Below are positions 10,891-22,257 of a DNA stretch of 64,000 bases, piece after piece; positions within the stretch are counted from its first letter, which is position 1, and every line of letters begins with the position of its first letter. The position numbers and the translations under genes were made by a program. This DNA is from Ehretia macrophylla (Eukaryota; Streptophyta; Magnoliopsida; Boraginales; Ehretiaceae), in assembly GCA_037974665.1 (NCBI GenBank), contig CM075782.1, positions 47,539,351 through 47,603,350 of the forward strand. Reading direction: 5' to 3'. Under the pieces are notes generated by a model. The model saw nothing but the letters and a program-made list of their open reading frames with translations, made no database searches and was not told where the DNA came from.

Positions 10891-11154
10891 TTCTTTTATA
10901 TATATATATATATATTCCTTTTTCTTTTTTTTTTGGCCTAAACAAAAGAGAAAATGGCAAAAGAGAGAAATGAAAAAAAATTGAGGGTATTTACGTCTTT
11001 TTTACAAAATCTGTTAAATATGACGGGTTTTTTAACTGTAGGGGGGTGTTGTGCACTTTTAAAAAACACAGGGACTAGTTCAGGGGGTTTTTGAACTATA
11101 GGGGGGTGTTGTGCACTTTCGCTAAAGTATAAGGGAGTCTGGTGCACTTCACCC
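10285..11154. mobile_element. Mutator-like MITE with long TIRs (family A, copy 1)
   Basis: Begins GGGTGAAATGCATTAGACCC and ends with its inverse (about GGTGCACTTCACCC). The inverted homology extends roughly 180 bp inward, including ACTTTAGCGAAAGTGCACAA and its inverse near 11110. Flanks ATATTAATC (10276-10284) and ATATTAATA (11155-11163) are a near-perfect 9-bp duplication, as in Mutator-like elements. The loop contains an extreme C-rich tract (about 10561-10800) and an AT microsatellite (about 10837-10915). No transposase. Copy 2 is at 15871-16804. Confidence 0.8.
10561..10800. repeat. C-rich (CCCCAC-type) low-complexity tract
   Basis: About 240 bp, nearly all C, with A, T or G interruptions. 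The apparent Pro/Thr-rich open frame here is only this repeat. The minus strand is strongly G-rich. Confidence 0.9.
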
Positions 11155-11163
11155 ATATTAATA

Positions 11164-12249
11164 TTAAGGCCAGATTTCTATTCGATATTTCTAAGTTAGC
11201 ATTCCAGATACAAGGACTCGTTTATACAATGAAGGCCGAAACTGTGATTCGAATTTAGAATTTCTGATTATAACATGTCGTTATCTGACAATTTCACCTA
11301 ACTCTTGGGTATATATGGTCTCCTTTACTTGCATAAAATTACGTACAAGTTAACACACTTCAAATCCATATTACAAAATCTTGTGCATTTGTATTATATA
11401 CTTAACGTTGCTATGCAACTGTTTGTGCCAGTGTTCTTTAATATTTGACAATAGTAGCTATACCAATTTCACGTGGAACTAGTCTTGCGTGAACAAGTAA
11501 ATTGCTTCTGTCACTTAATTATGAAGAGACAACTTATGCAACAAATCTTATTTTCGGTCTTATTATTATGATATATTTGATTGTTAAGTATCACAAATGA
11601 GATTCAACAATGTGAAGCATGCCAAAGAATCTAGGCAAGTAAAACAGACCGAAGCCATGTTGTTCAATCACATAAACTGAATACGCGAGAGAGAAATATA
11701 CATATTATAGTAGGAGTTTCGTGTAACGAATTACCCTTTTATAATTATTCAATTATACTCAAATTAGGGTAAGATTTTCAGAGGGACAAGATAAGTACCT
11801 TGTATAAGTGAGACCCTTTTCTCAGTTAGCCTCCATTCAAAGTTCAAAAAACTCCAACTGTGCAACCTTTCCTCCTCCATCTTCACAGAGGGAAGCAACC
11901 GTAGGCAAAGAAAAAGGAAAAACAGTTTTAGCAAAGAGAATGGTGTTATTGCATAAAGAAGTGACAAGTTTTACAAGGTCACGAAGAACACATAGCTCTA
12001 CATGATCATCTTCAAACTGATCAGACAAACTGAACGAGAATGAATACCACACAGAAGAGTCAAGATGACCGGGCTTCCTAATGGAATGTTTAACCGATTC
12101 ATTTCGGATAGACCAAACTGGTACGAATGTTATAACATGGAAAAACTATAGAAAATACGACTTATTTAAATAATCAGGCGACGTACTAATTGTGAAAGGA
12201 GGATTTTTTGGCAAGCTATATAAATTCACATGTGTAAGACCAACTTCTT
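11164..12249. other. Intergenic / 3' flank of zinc-finger gene 1
   Basis: Short overlapping frames on both strands around 11764-12050 show no family motif and are regarded as chance. The right end should contain the 3' UTR of the minus-strand zinc-finger gene. Confidence 0.4.
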
Positions 12250-12744
12250 CTAAGGGTCGGGGCCTAGTCGAAGCTCTAAATCTAAATCGTTTTCTTGTTT
12301 CTTGTCGTTCGACATTTTTCCCATATTTTCCACAAGCTCTGCACCAAATTGCAAGCTGAAGCTCAATTTCCAATCATCTCCATATGGATTTAAACCCTCC
12401 TCGTTGCGATCATGTGAATTATTACAATGGTTTTCATCATACAACGATTTTGCTGATGTTGATGCTGGAAAAAACGTGCGATAATTCATTAATTGTGCTT
12501 CATGAGATGCAAATATTTGTTGGTAAACCCTAGGCCCTGTGTAATTATTCTCTTGATCATGCTTGTTCGAAGTCGTCGTAGGTTTGTTCTTGGCTTTGTC
12601 TTTTCTGTGGATGTTCATGTGGCCACCTAAGGCTTGTGCTGTTGTGAAGCCTCGTTTGCAAAACACACACTCATATGATCGCCCTAAACCAACGTTGTTG
12701 TCTTCATTGGAGTTTTCAGATTCACCAACATGGTTCGATTCCAT
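12250..12744 (-). CDS. C2H2/EAR zinc-finger repressor, TAC1/SUPERMAN type
   Basis: Single-exon nuclear transcription factor of 164 aa. One C2H2 finger with C26, C29, H42, H46 carries the plant-specific QALGGH (residues 37-42) and reads [20 protein letters not shown]. The C-terminus has the EAR repression motif LDLELRLG, which in this family recruits TOPLESS-type corepressors. The short acidic N-terminus before SYECVFC resembles TAC1-like rather than SUPERMAN proteins, but subfamily placement is inferred. An in-frame ATG at 12792 would add 16 residues. I prefer 12744 because the TATA box is at about 12827-12834, putting the likely transcription start at or just before 12792. No introns or breaks. 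Confidence 0.9.
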   Translation of the reverse strand: MESNHVGESENSNEDNNVGLGRSYECVFCKRGFTTAQALGGHMNIHRKDKAKNKPTTTSNKHDQENNYTGPRVYQQIFASHEAQLMNYRTFFPASTSAKSLYDENHCNNSHDRNEEGLNPYGDDWKLSFSLQFGAELVENMGKMSNDKKQENDLDLELRLGPDP

Positions 12745-12826
12745 GGCTATATGGTAATGAAAATCTTGGAAAATATATTTGTCTATGTTCAAATTTGTGG
12801 TAAAACAAAGCTGTGATATGCAAATG

Positions 12827-12834
12827 TTTTTATA
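12827..12834 (-). promoter_or_regulatory. TATA box of zinc-finger gene 1
   Basis: TATAAAAA on the minus strand, about 85 nt before the preferred start codon. It favours the 12744 ATG. Confidence 0.55.
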
Positions 12835-12916
12835 GTGAGATAGAGGTGAGGAGGATCATAGGCAAGAAACAATTAATTTTAGGGTTTAGCCATTTCCACT
12901 TTAGCTCATTGAAGTT

Positions 12917-12960
12917 TTGGGGATGGGGTTGGGTTTGGGGTGGAGGGGGGAGACCATGGG
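12917..12960. other. G-rich tract upstream of zinc-finger gene 1
   Basis: Repeated GGGG or GGG runs with 2-3 nt spacers (GGGGATGGGGTTGGGTTTGG) on the plus strand, C-rich on the gene's coding strand. It fits the pattern of a G-quadruplex-forming sequence. A similar tract sits upstream of the second zinc-finger gene. Confidence 0.5.
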
Positions 12961-14074
12961 GAGACAAGGTCTCAGATTTTTGTTGAAAGACTCATCTGTC
13001 AAAGCCGGCTGTTAATTTGGAATAAAATATAGATCCTTCTTTTTGCAAATCATTTAACTATATTCTATATTTGTTGCAAGGGCATGACCCAGTAATAGTA
13101 GGGTAAAATTATTTTTATGAGGTCGTGAGTTTGACATTCTCTAGTGCTATAGAATTTTGCTCTTAACTAACTTGGTACATGTGTAGGGGTGCACTGCTGT
13201 ACTTAGGAGTTTATCAGTTTGTGGTTGGACTCTGTAGAATAATTTAATAATCAGATTCCGCCAACTGAGTTCTCACATCATCCAAAAGAAAAAAACAATA
13301 TTCGACGTTCATACTTTGATTTATCTAAGAATATATTGATATATGATCTATACTAGCTATATATGTTGTCTTTCAGAGTTGGTAATTATTGATCTCTTAG
13401 ATTTTCTCCTTTTGTAACTTAATTCTTTCACGCGGTTTTGATATGTTTTTATTAAATGTTGGGCTGATTATTTATGTCTGTCCCACTTCTTCATAGTTAA
13501 TCTTCTTCATACTAGACTAGAGACCAGTGGTGGTGAATTGATAATGCAATTATAGTAAAATGAATTAGATTTTTGTGTGCAGATCAAATAACTACATCAT
13601 TATTTCACCACTATTAATTTCCCTAATAATGTGATTATATTATTAGGGGATCTAAATCCTAGAAGAAAATACTAACGAAGGGGATTCAGACAATGTTGTT
13701 AATATATAATGACACTGAATCTTCTCATAACATCTATTGTCTCGTGATGTTGTGGTAACAGGAAAAGAAGAAAAAAATTTAAACAATTTCTCATAAAAGC
13801 GAATGTAATGCCACTAAAACTAAGAAGCATGTTGCAATTATAAATTGACTCCAACCTAAATTTAATAATTGGGAAACATATAGGAAGTTTCTTACATGTC
13901 CTACGATGGAAAAAATTAGCATAATATAACTGCAAATTTGTAGCTTATACTTGGCATCTAATGAACTTTAATTGAAGTCCTTTTTACGTCAGTTTTAATT
14001 GGATTTGTTTAATTTACTCAGCAACGATAATTACGCTAATTTTGTTCGGTGGTGACGGCCTAGCAGATGGGAAA
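12961..14074. other. Intergenic, no gene seen
   Basis: Upstream region of zinc-finger gene 1 followed by AT-rich DNA. The minus-strand frame at 13699-13935 has no recognisable feature. Confidence 0.4.
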
Positions 14075-14265
14075 CACTACAAAAAAAAATTGCTTTTGGT
14101 GACGGTCAAAATTCATCTCCAAGTCGTCGCTAAGAGGATATTTTGCGACAGCTAGCGACAGTAAAGAAACGAAAATTAGCCGTCGTCAAAAATATCATTG
14201 CTAATTTGTCGCCTTATCGCCAATTCGTCACTTTTGGCGACGGTATTTTAGACGCATCAAAATCA
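14075..14265. mobile_element. CACTA (En/Spm) end-like fragment
   Basis: Starts CACTACAAAAAAAAATTGC, close to the plant CACTA terminus CACTACAAGAAAA. It is followed by subterminal GCGAC/GTCGC-type repeats in both orientations. No matching opposite end was seen, so this is a single-ended or strongly reduced copy. Confidence 0.55.
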
Positions 14266-14840
14266 ATCCTACGCCTACTGTAACCACAAAAGGGCCAGTG
14301 AAATACTAACACATCTCAGTGGTCGGATTCACTTAGGGTCTATATATTATAATTAGGTTAGCGTGTAATATTGAAAAAAGTTGTTTTTGTGATTCGAATT
14401 TGTGATATTTAGTATCACACGTTGATAACTTTGTTGATAACTTTCTCGTCGTGCAAGGCTCTCTTTCTTCTGATACAAATTAAGGATAATCAAAAGAAAT
14501 AATTTTAGGTCATTGTGTGTGTTTGTGTGAAAATTTTAAAATATATTACAATAAGCTCGCGACTCTAATAGAAAGAAACGAGAAGCTCTGATTTGCTCTA
14601 TTTGAAAGCTCTTACTATAGTATAGAATAGAAAGATTCATTAGACTCAAAATATCTTTGATCAAAGGAAACGAAGAAAGCTCATTAAAGGAAAAATTCTC
14701 ATGCATATGATAGTCTTCTAACATGTATGTGCGTTTAACTTCTTGCAATTCATGACTTATAGGTTATAGGGGGACAATTCTACTGTTGTGTCAAGAATAT
14801 TCCCTTGTTTCGATGCACAAAAATAATCACGAAAATTAAT

Positions 14841-15261
14841 GGGTAAATAGCACATTACCTACCTGTATTTTGCTAAAAATGCACAATACCCCCCTGTGTT
14901 TTAAAAATTAGTTGATTACCCTCTATATTTTGTTAAAAGTGTACAATACCCCCTATGTTTTAAAAATTAGCCGATTACCCCCTTGTGATTTGCTTAATGT
15001 AGCTGATTATCCCATTTTGTTTTATAAAAGTAGCTGATTACCCCCTTATATTTTTTAACAAATGCGCTAATTTTTAAAAAGTACAGGGGGGTAATTAGCT
15101 ATTTTTATAAAATACAGGGGGGTAATCAGCTAATTTTTAAAACACAGGAGAGTATTGTGTACTTTTAGAATAACACAGGGGGGTAATCAATTAATTTTTA
15201 AAATACAAGGGGGTATTGTGCATTTATAACAAAATACAGGGGGGTAATATGCTATTTACCC
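14841..15261. mobile_element. Mutator-like MITE, long TIRs (family B)
   Basis: Ends GGGTAAATAGCACATTAC and its inverse GTAATATGCTATTTACCC. Flanked by a perfect 9-bp duplication AAAATTAAT (14832-14840 and 15262-15270). Inside, blocks related to TACAGGGGGGTAATCAGCTA alternate in both orientations, making nearly the whole 421 bp an inverted repeat. Non-coding. Confidence 0.85.
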
Positions 15262-15263
15262 AA

Positions 15264-15310
15264 AATTAATTTCAGGCCACATTGGGTGTAAAAAAATTAA
15301 TTTCAGGCCA
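15264..15310. repeat. 15-bp direct repeat next to family B element
   Basis: ATTAATTTCAGGCCA occurs at 15264-15278 and again at 15296-15310, immediately beyond the element's right target duplication. Confidence 0.7.
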
Positions 15311-15861
15311 GGGGTAACATATAATAATGTAGCAAAATTAGAATGGTTTCTATCTCTCTCCTGCAGGCCGAATTGTATATGAAGATTAGGTTTTCAGTCA
15401 ATAATTGGTTGATGTCCTTGACCAACGCCAAATATATTGTGATAGTAACTGCTCACGAAGTCGTCACATGCTACTTATAATAAACCCAAAAAAAAAAAAA
15501 ATGACGTCTTATCCAACTAGATTGAATTTATTATATATAAATTTGATGATATGATTTATTCTTATCGAGTGTTATATCCTCTTTTAATTCTATACACTGA
15601 AAATCACGTAATACTTATAAAATTAGGATAGTCTAAAAATCGCAAGATTGTATTACGAGTCTAAAAATCGCAAGATTGTATTACGACTAGTTAGTGATGT
15701 ACTGACAGTGATTGACACATCGATCTTTAGATTTGTAAATAAGCTTGAGCTGTTCGGTGTTAAGAATTATGATATTTCATCTTAAAATCAATTAGTGGTA
15801 AGTAGAGTAATTCATAATCTTATAAGATGACTTTAGAATTAATAATTTTTTAATGTGAGAC
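15271..15861. other. Intergenic between two MITEs
   Basis: No gene. Contains a perfect 28-bp tandem duplication at 15631-15686. Confidence 0.45.
15631..15686. repeat. Perfect 28-bp tandem duplication
   Basis: The unit beginning GTCTAAAAATCGCAAGATTG is present twice back to back (15631-15658 and 15659-15686) with no difference, implying a recent duplication. Confidence 0.9.
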
Positions 15862-15870
15862 AAATATATA

Positions 15871-16513
15871 GGGTGAAGTGCACCAAACCCCTTGTACTTT
15901 AGCGAAAGTACACAACACCCTTTTATAGTTCAAGAACCCTCTGAACTAGTCATTGTGATTTTTCAAAAGTGTACAACACTCCCCTACCGTTAAAAAATTC
16001 GTTAAATTTAACAGGGAGTGTACTTCACACGCATTAACTGAGATTTTTTTTTTTAATTTTTAACAAATTTATTCATTAAATAATTATAAGAATTGACCAA
16101 CTTACCATTTTAAAAAAATAATAAAAAAAGTCATCTTCCCCAATCAACCCCCTTCCCTACCCCCAATCCACGGCACTGCGCAGCCATCTCCCTCCCTATC
16201 ATCTCCATATCTGCATTAATGACTAGATCTGCAATACAAATATTTGGTTACATATTGATATATCTTCTATCACTAACTAAATTCGGTATATCATAAACAA
16301 AAAAAAGAAAGAAAAAAAAAGAAATTGTGTTCTATCATATCATGCAGCAGTTTATTTTGTGTTCTACTTCATTGATGTCTCTCGATCAATATGGATCAAA
16401 ACCACAATTTATTATCAGAAAAAAACAACATATGTTGTAATCTTGGTTCATAGAGAAAACTAGTTGTACCTACGTGCATAGCTACTTTTTATTTTTTATT
16501 TTTTATGTGTGTG

Positions 16514-16556
<43 letters not shown>

Positions 16557-16804
16557 TATATATATTCCTTTTTCTTTTATTTTTTTGGCCTAAACAAAAG
16601 AAAAAAGGGCAAATGAGAGAAAAAAAAATTGAAGGTATTTACGTTTTTTTTACAAAATTCGTTAAATATGACATATTTTTTTAACTGTAGAGGGGTGTTG
16701 TGCACTTTTAAAAAATACAGAGACTAGTTGAGGGAGTTTTTGAACTATAGAGGAGTGTTATGCACTTTCGCTAAAGTACAAGGGAGTCTGGTACACTTCA
16801 CCCC
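15871..16804. mobile_element. Mutator-like MITE with long TIRs (family A, copy 2)
   Basis: Begins GGGTGAAGTGCACCAAACCC and ends in the inverse. Perfect 9-bp target duplication AAATATATA (15862-15870 and 16805-16813). Its arms match copy 1 (10285-11154) over roughly 270 bp on the left and 300 bp on the right. In place of most of the C-rich loop it has an unrelated segment (about 16150-16490) of ordinary composition, possibly captured host DNA. No transposase. Confidence 0.85.
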
Positions 16805-16813
16805 AAATATATA

Positions 16814-18351
16814 TTCTAACAAGATAGGCTCCACTTTAGCTCAATCAAATTCGTTCAGATTGCAATACTCTCGTCTATGATGATCTACTAGGCTTACCTT
16901 CTTTTTTTTTTATTGGGACGAATTTGAATAATCCTTATTTGAGCTCGCTAGGCTCGTGAACTTTAGTATATATACATATATTAATATAATATGTCCTAAT
17001 ATACTAATTATGTTTCTTAATCTCCTAAAACAGTTTTCATATACGTTTCTTACCTTTTGTGAAGAGGAAGTGCCTTATTAGGTATTAGTCCATGTGTACA
17101 AAGTAGTAAATCAGACTTACCATTCCTCATTTGATTCTAGTAATTTGATTCTCGTTTTACATGCGAAAGATTTTAAAATTAATTAATGTATAACGTATTT
17201 TATCGTCTTGCAATGTTCTTATTTTATAATTTTTTTTATGGCAGAAATCGCCATTAGATAGCCATTTAGGCTCATACCAAGATCCGATCCTCAATATACA
17301 TGACTTCACTTGGTAGAAGTATGCTGTGAATTAACTGAAATTGGCCCTAAAAAGAAAATAACACATTACTTCACCTGGTAGAAGCATGATTTAAACTAAT
17401 TATGCACAAAATTTACGAGAATTGGACCTAAAAAAAATTAGTCTCTTGACTAATTCAAACCTAATTAGACATAAGTCCAATATTCTGATTTTAGCACCTT
17501 CCTAGTCACCACTAAATGTCTGAAAACTAAATACTTTGACAAGTTCTTAGCAGATATTATTTAATGGGTGTTCTTATTTCTTACTTGACTTAGGGGAGAC
17601 AAAAAGGCTTGAAGTGGTTCAAAATAAGTAAGAAGACAAATCATACTGTTCGTTTCTGTATGGCATAGCCTGAAGATGGACCAGAAAATGCTTCATGATG
17701 TAAGATTTGATTTTTAAGGTAGCAAACAAGATGTTCTTTTGAAGAAGTCTACATGGGAATTAAATTGGTCCTCATCGATGACAACATGAGTGTTTCTTAA
17801 CCACTACCCCTTTCTACCAAATCATCCGTCCTGTACTATGTTTTTCTTTTTTCTTGTCTTTTTAATACCGTGAAGTTAGAATTATATTAGATTCATTTTA
17901 AAATTACAAATTCTATGGTATAGTGATACGTCTTTAGCCATGATCCAGTTCAGTTAACATAAGTGCTCTATTAATTTTCAAATTTACAAAAGAGTGAAAG
18001 TTATTACACTTTGACAATAAAAATAAAAGATACAACCCAAAAAAAACCAAGTTAAACAAGAAATCTAACATCAAGTTTCCAAGCAATAAAGATAGCTTGG
18101 TTTTGAGGGGTGGTGTATCTATACTTTATGTTTATGTATAGTTTGTTCTTAATATCTCTGTCAAACAATTGTTCTTTAGTACATGTGGTAACTTGAAGCA
18201 GTCTTGTATTCATTTCGAGTCAAATTTCATTTTTTCTAATCTCATAGTTATTGATACCTCATACATTCTTTTTTTCTTTGCCATATTTCCCTTTGAAAGA
18301 AGATTTGTAAAACTGTATGCTCATGCGTTTCTGTATTTCTCTTAATAACTT
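16814..18351. other. Intergenic, no gene seen
   Basis: AT-rich. Two imperfect copies of a TGACTTCACTTGGTAGAAG-type block lie near 17299 and 17371. Nothing else is supportable. Confidence 0.4.
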
Positions 18352-18796
18352 GGCTCCGTTTGTTTACTGTAAAATAACTTGCTTGTGTAAAATATTTTCC
18401 GTGGAAAGTGTTTTCCTGGAAAATAAAATATTTTACAAGGCTCCGTTTGTTTGCCGTAAAATAACTTATTGAGAGAAAATATTTTACTGGAAAATAGAAT
18501 ACTGAAAAATATTTTCTGGTGTTTGGATGTAGGGGAAGTTCGGTAAAATATTTTCTTATCCCAAAGGACATGAAAACATTTTACATAATTTTGTACTAGC
18601 CGCAATTGTTGACCGGAAAATATTTTACGGTTGATTAATTTTCCGGTGTTACCAAACACCGTAAAATTAAGAAAAAGCAGCCGTAATTTCTGACTGGAAA
18701 ACATTTTACGGTTGACCAATTTTCCAATGTTACTAAACACCGTAAAACCCGGAAAATGTTTTCCGGTAAAATATTTTACAGCAAACAAACGGAGCC
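18352..18796. mobile_element. MITE with GGCTCCGTTTGTTT ends and a repeated left end
   Basis: The right end (AAACAAACGGAGCC, to 18796) is the inverse of GGCTCCGTTTGTTTGC at 18439, giving a 358-bp element. A second left-end copy, GGCTCCGTTTGTTTACTG, starts at 18352, 87 bp outside. The interior is full of AAAATATTTT and ACCGGAAAA-type motifs. The long minus-strand open frames here are by-products of these repeats. Flanks do not give a clean target duplication. Confidence 0.65.
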
Positions 18797-21775
18797 TAAA
18801 TTCACTAAAAATGCCTTCGAGAAAATAGTGCAATTTAATACGTTGATGGGCCAGAGAAGAGTTATCCAACAAAGATGATATAACCTATCCAGAGGATATG
18901 GGCTTCTTACCCAAAAGGTTGGTATGTTGTTAAATGGGCCTAATATAGGTATTTATATTTTTCTGACTACTCTCAGCCCAATGGTTGCGCCCAAGTTTGA
19001 TCTTCCGAATTGGTGGTAATGGACTGATATACGATAGTTAATTTAGAATATCTTATTAATGAGAACTATGCAAATATTAAGTTTTGGTGACAAAATTAGT
19101 GAACGATAAATGATTTTACAATTTGAAAATATAAAAAAGAGGGAGATTTTAAAAAATTTTGTGAGACCATTAAAAATCTTTTCCTCCCTCTTATATCTCC
19201 TTTCTGGATCAGATGGTAGTTCGTGAATGTCTCTATTTGTTCGAGAAACCACCTTGGTTGCATGGCCTGGTTCGATGAATGGAGCCTTTTGGATATTAAG
19301 TGCCGATGATCCCTATGAATATGATTTTAAAAATATAGTTGAGACGACGATATCAAACAAAACCCCTACACTTTTGTTATGTAAATTCAATAAATTTAAA
19401 TCAAGATCGTCTATTGAACAAAATAAATTGAGATTTGTACATGTGAACAAAAGAAGCCGTATATAAATAAATAAAGGACACGATCTTCTATTGAAATATC
19501 TTGCAAGGTGACAAGATATTTCAATTCCAATGCTTCTCATGACCAACTGAAAGCAACATTCAAATGAAATTGAGTGAATGAAAAGGGACTAGCATGAATG
19601 CATAATTGCAGTGACGTATGCTCACTGACTCCCTTGACCTCATATCCCATTCTCTTTCACTAAAACAAACACTCTGGCAGGGTCTCATCCACCCCCAAAA
19701 ATCTCTATTTTTGTCCTCCAATTTTCACCTGTGATTGATACCTACCCTCTTGTAGTTCATAGAACACTTGAAACACACACACAAACATATATAGTTATGC
19801 ACAAACATATATAGAGGTGGATGTAGAAGTTTATATTAGCAGGGCTATAATACACACTTTGATAATCACACAAACACGATATTTTATAAACATTACAATA
19901 AGCTAGTGGGATCATAGAGATTAAGTGATTTTGCAAATTAAAATTAGTAGATTAGTGGGGACTTATAATTTTGTGTTTTGGACTAAAATACGCACAAATT
20001 TAAAGTATTTTCTAGGATTAATAGGGACTGCAGTCCTAACTCATATTTATATCTGTCACTGCACATATGAGAACAAATATATTCATAATGTCAAAACTTT
20101 ATGAGTAAACCTAACAATTGTGAATTGTTAATATATATAGTTACAATAAAATAATGTAGATAATTCACGATCGTTGAATCCCGCATATAATATTATGATA
20201 TTGTGAATGGATTGCTATTCCTACACATACACGAGGGAGAGAGGGAGGGGGAGAAGGGGAGAGGGAGAGAGAGAGAGAGAGAGCATAATGGATCGTTTTC
20301 TTGGTTAATGGCTAGAAAACTCGACCAAATTTGTGTTTCTAACTAGGGAAAGGTCATCATAACACTAACACTAAGACTCATGTTGGGAACATGCAAAGCA
20401 ATTACAGAGATGTTGGAAAATGCAACATCCCAAAAATACCAATTCGAATCAATAAACAAGGCAAAGGGTACAAAATTGAAGTACTATCAAACTATTGCTA
20501 ATTTTACAGTCTTTATTCTCTCACTGTCTCTGACAATTATATCTGAAGACAAATATGAATTGATTGACTTTTTTCTTAAATATCCCTCCAATAATATCCT
20601 ATGAAATGTTATGTCATCTTCTTTTTCATGAAAGAAATTTAATGCATGTATGTTTAACTTTCTTGTGTTCCACTTGAGTAATAATTAAGAAGCATAGAAA
20701 TGCCACCTACTCTAAAATTTATTGTCCATTAATGGTTTCATCATTGCTTTTCTGCAAACTAAAAAAATCTTTTTTTTTTTGGATTCAAGGGAGGATTAAG
20801 TCGTTCATATCACATATTTTTCGCTCACAAGAATTGATTTCATAATCTCTTACATTTACAACAAGGAGTATACCACTAAACCAAAAGCCTGTTGGTAAGT
20901 AAAAAATCTTTCACAAACGGGCAGTTTCTAATGTCTTCTATGATGACGAATTAGAAGAATCGAGCTCAGAGAGTAAAATATTATTTAATCTAATTCCACA
21001 ATCTAATTCTACAACGCATAGGTCTTGATTCAGAATAATCTCTCTTACCGAATGTCTATTCAAATTCAAGGAAGAGTTTCGCTCTAATTGTCCGGTAGTG
21101 ACTAATTGTGATCAAAGGATCTGAGTTTGAACATATGCACTCCTATCACCGATAGTGTATATCCCCTTGACTAAACAGGAATATACATTAGGGTCAGTTG
21201 CTGCATCGCAAGATTGTAGTCTTGTACTGAATCTAATACAAACCTATTTAAGGTGAGTTACTTAAAAAACCGAACGATCTTACTCATCGTGCATGTAATC
21301 CTTTTATAATCAGTGCTCTTGGACATTCTATTTATCTGGTTGAGACATACATGTTAATTAACTTAATTCAAACCAAGCCTTTATCTCAATGAGATGCCAG
21401 CAACGAACTTGAAAATTGAACTTGGGCGAGATTAGGATTTAGGGATACTTCTTTTGATCATGCTTTTGTGATATACTTTTTCAAGTAGATAGATGTGTAC
21501 TTGAACGACACTAGGCTAAATATATCAAACAATATTGAGCTTTAACCCGGGGTTAGTCTCAGACACGTTTATTGCGAAGTGAATAATTATGCGAAGTACT
21601 GATTTTTAAATTTTGACTTGCATCAACTTTTAAGGGGACACTTCATCAATCAAGCAGCGGATTGACTCTCTTGCAGCAAGACAAGAGAGGGAAGACAATC
21701 CCTTGATGGATATATGAGTAGCCGGTTGACCTACTTGTATAATTGTTGATGTAATTGGCTGGACTTTCTTTCTTG
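18797..21775. other. Intergenic, no gene seen
   Basis: About 3 kb without a supportable gene. A purine tract of GAGAGG/GA repeats lies at 20230-20284. Fragments resembling transposon flank sequence occur near 20820-20890 and 21620-21780, the last ending in a poly-A run. Confidence 0.4.
20230..20284. repeat. GA/GGGAGA polypurine tract
   Basis: About 55 bp of uninterrupted purine made of GAGGGAG and (GA)n repeats. Confidence 0.85.
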
Positions 21776-21790
21776 AAAAAAAAAAAAAAA

Positions 21791-22257
21791 GATGAATAGC
21801 CCCGGACCTTCCTGTGGTCCAAAAAATATAATCGGATCCCTCTGTAGTCCACCCGTTGATATACATCACCCCCCTCCGTCAAATTTTCTGTCAAAACTGA
21901 CGAAAAGTGTACCACAGCGCGTAAAATGTGATTTTTATTAGTTTTTAACGTATTTAATAATAAAATAATATTAGTAATTAAAAAAATTTATTTTTTATTT
22001 TTTCTTTTCATTTTCACCTATTTTTTTATTTATTAGTAAAAAAATATATATATATTATTTTATTACTAAATACGTTAAAAACTAATAAAAATCGCGTGCG
22101 TGTGGTACACTTTCCGTCAGTTTTGAAAAAAAATTTGACGGAAGGGGGTGGTGTGCATCAACGGGTGGGCCACAGGGGGGTCAGACTATATTTTTTGGAC
22201 CACAGGAGAGTTATAGCTAGTTTCGCTTGACCACAGGAGGGTCCGGAGCTATTCACC
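21791..22257. mobile_element. Long-TIR MITE inserted in a poly-A tract (family C)
   Basis: Left end GATGAATAGCCCCGGACC and right end GGTCCGGAGCTATTCACC are inverted repeats extending about 165 bp, with blocks such as GACGGAAAGTGTACCAC and inverse. Both flanks are runs of A, so a 9-bp A duplication is possible but uninformative. The loop is AT-rich and non-coding. End structure is similar to families A and B. Confidence 0.7.

Noticed and set aside
10743-10973. Thr/Pro-rich small protein
   Set aside because: Direct translation of the C-rich and AT microsatellites in the family A element.
18342-18872. 176-aa minus-strand frame
   Set aside because: Made of repeated AAAATATTTT/ACCGGAAAA motifs of the GGCTCCG MITE; no domain.
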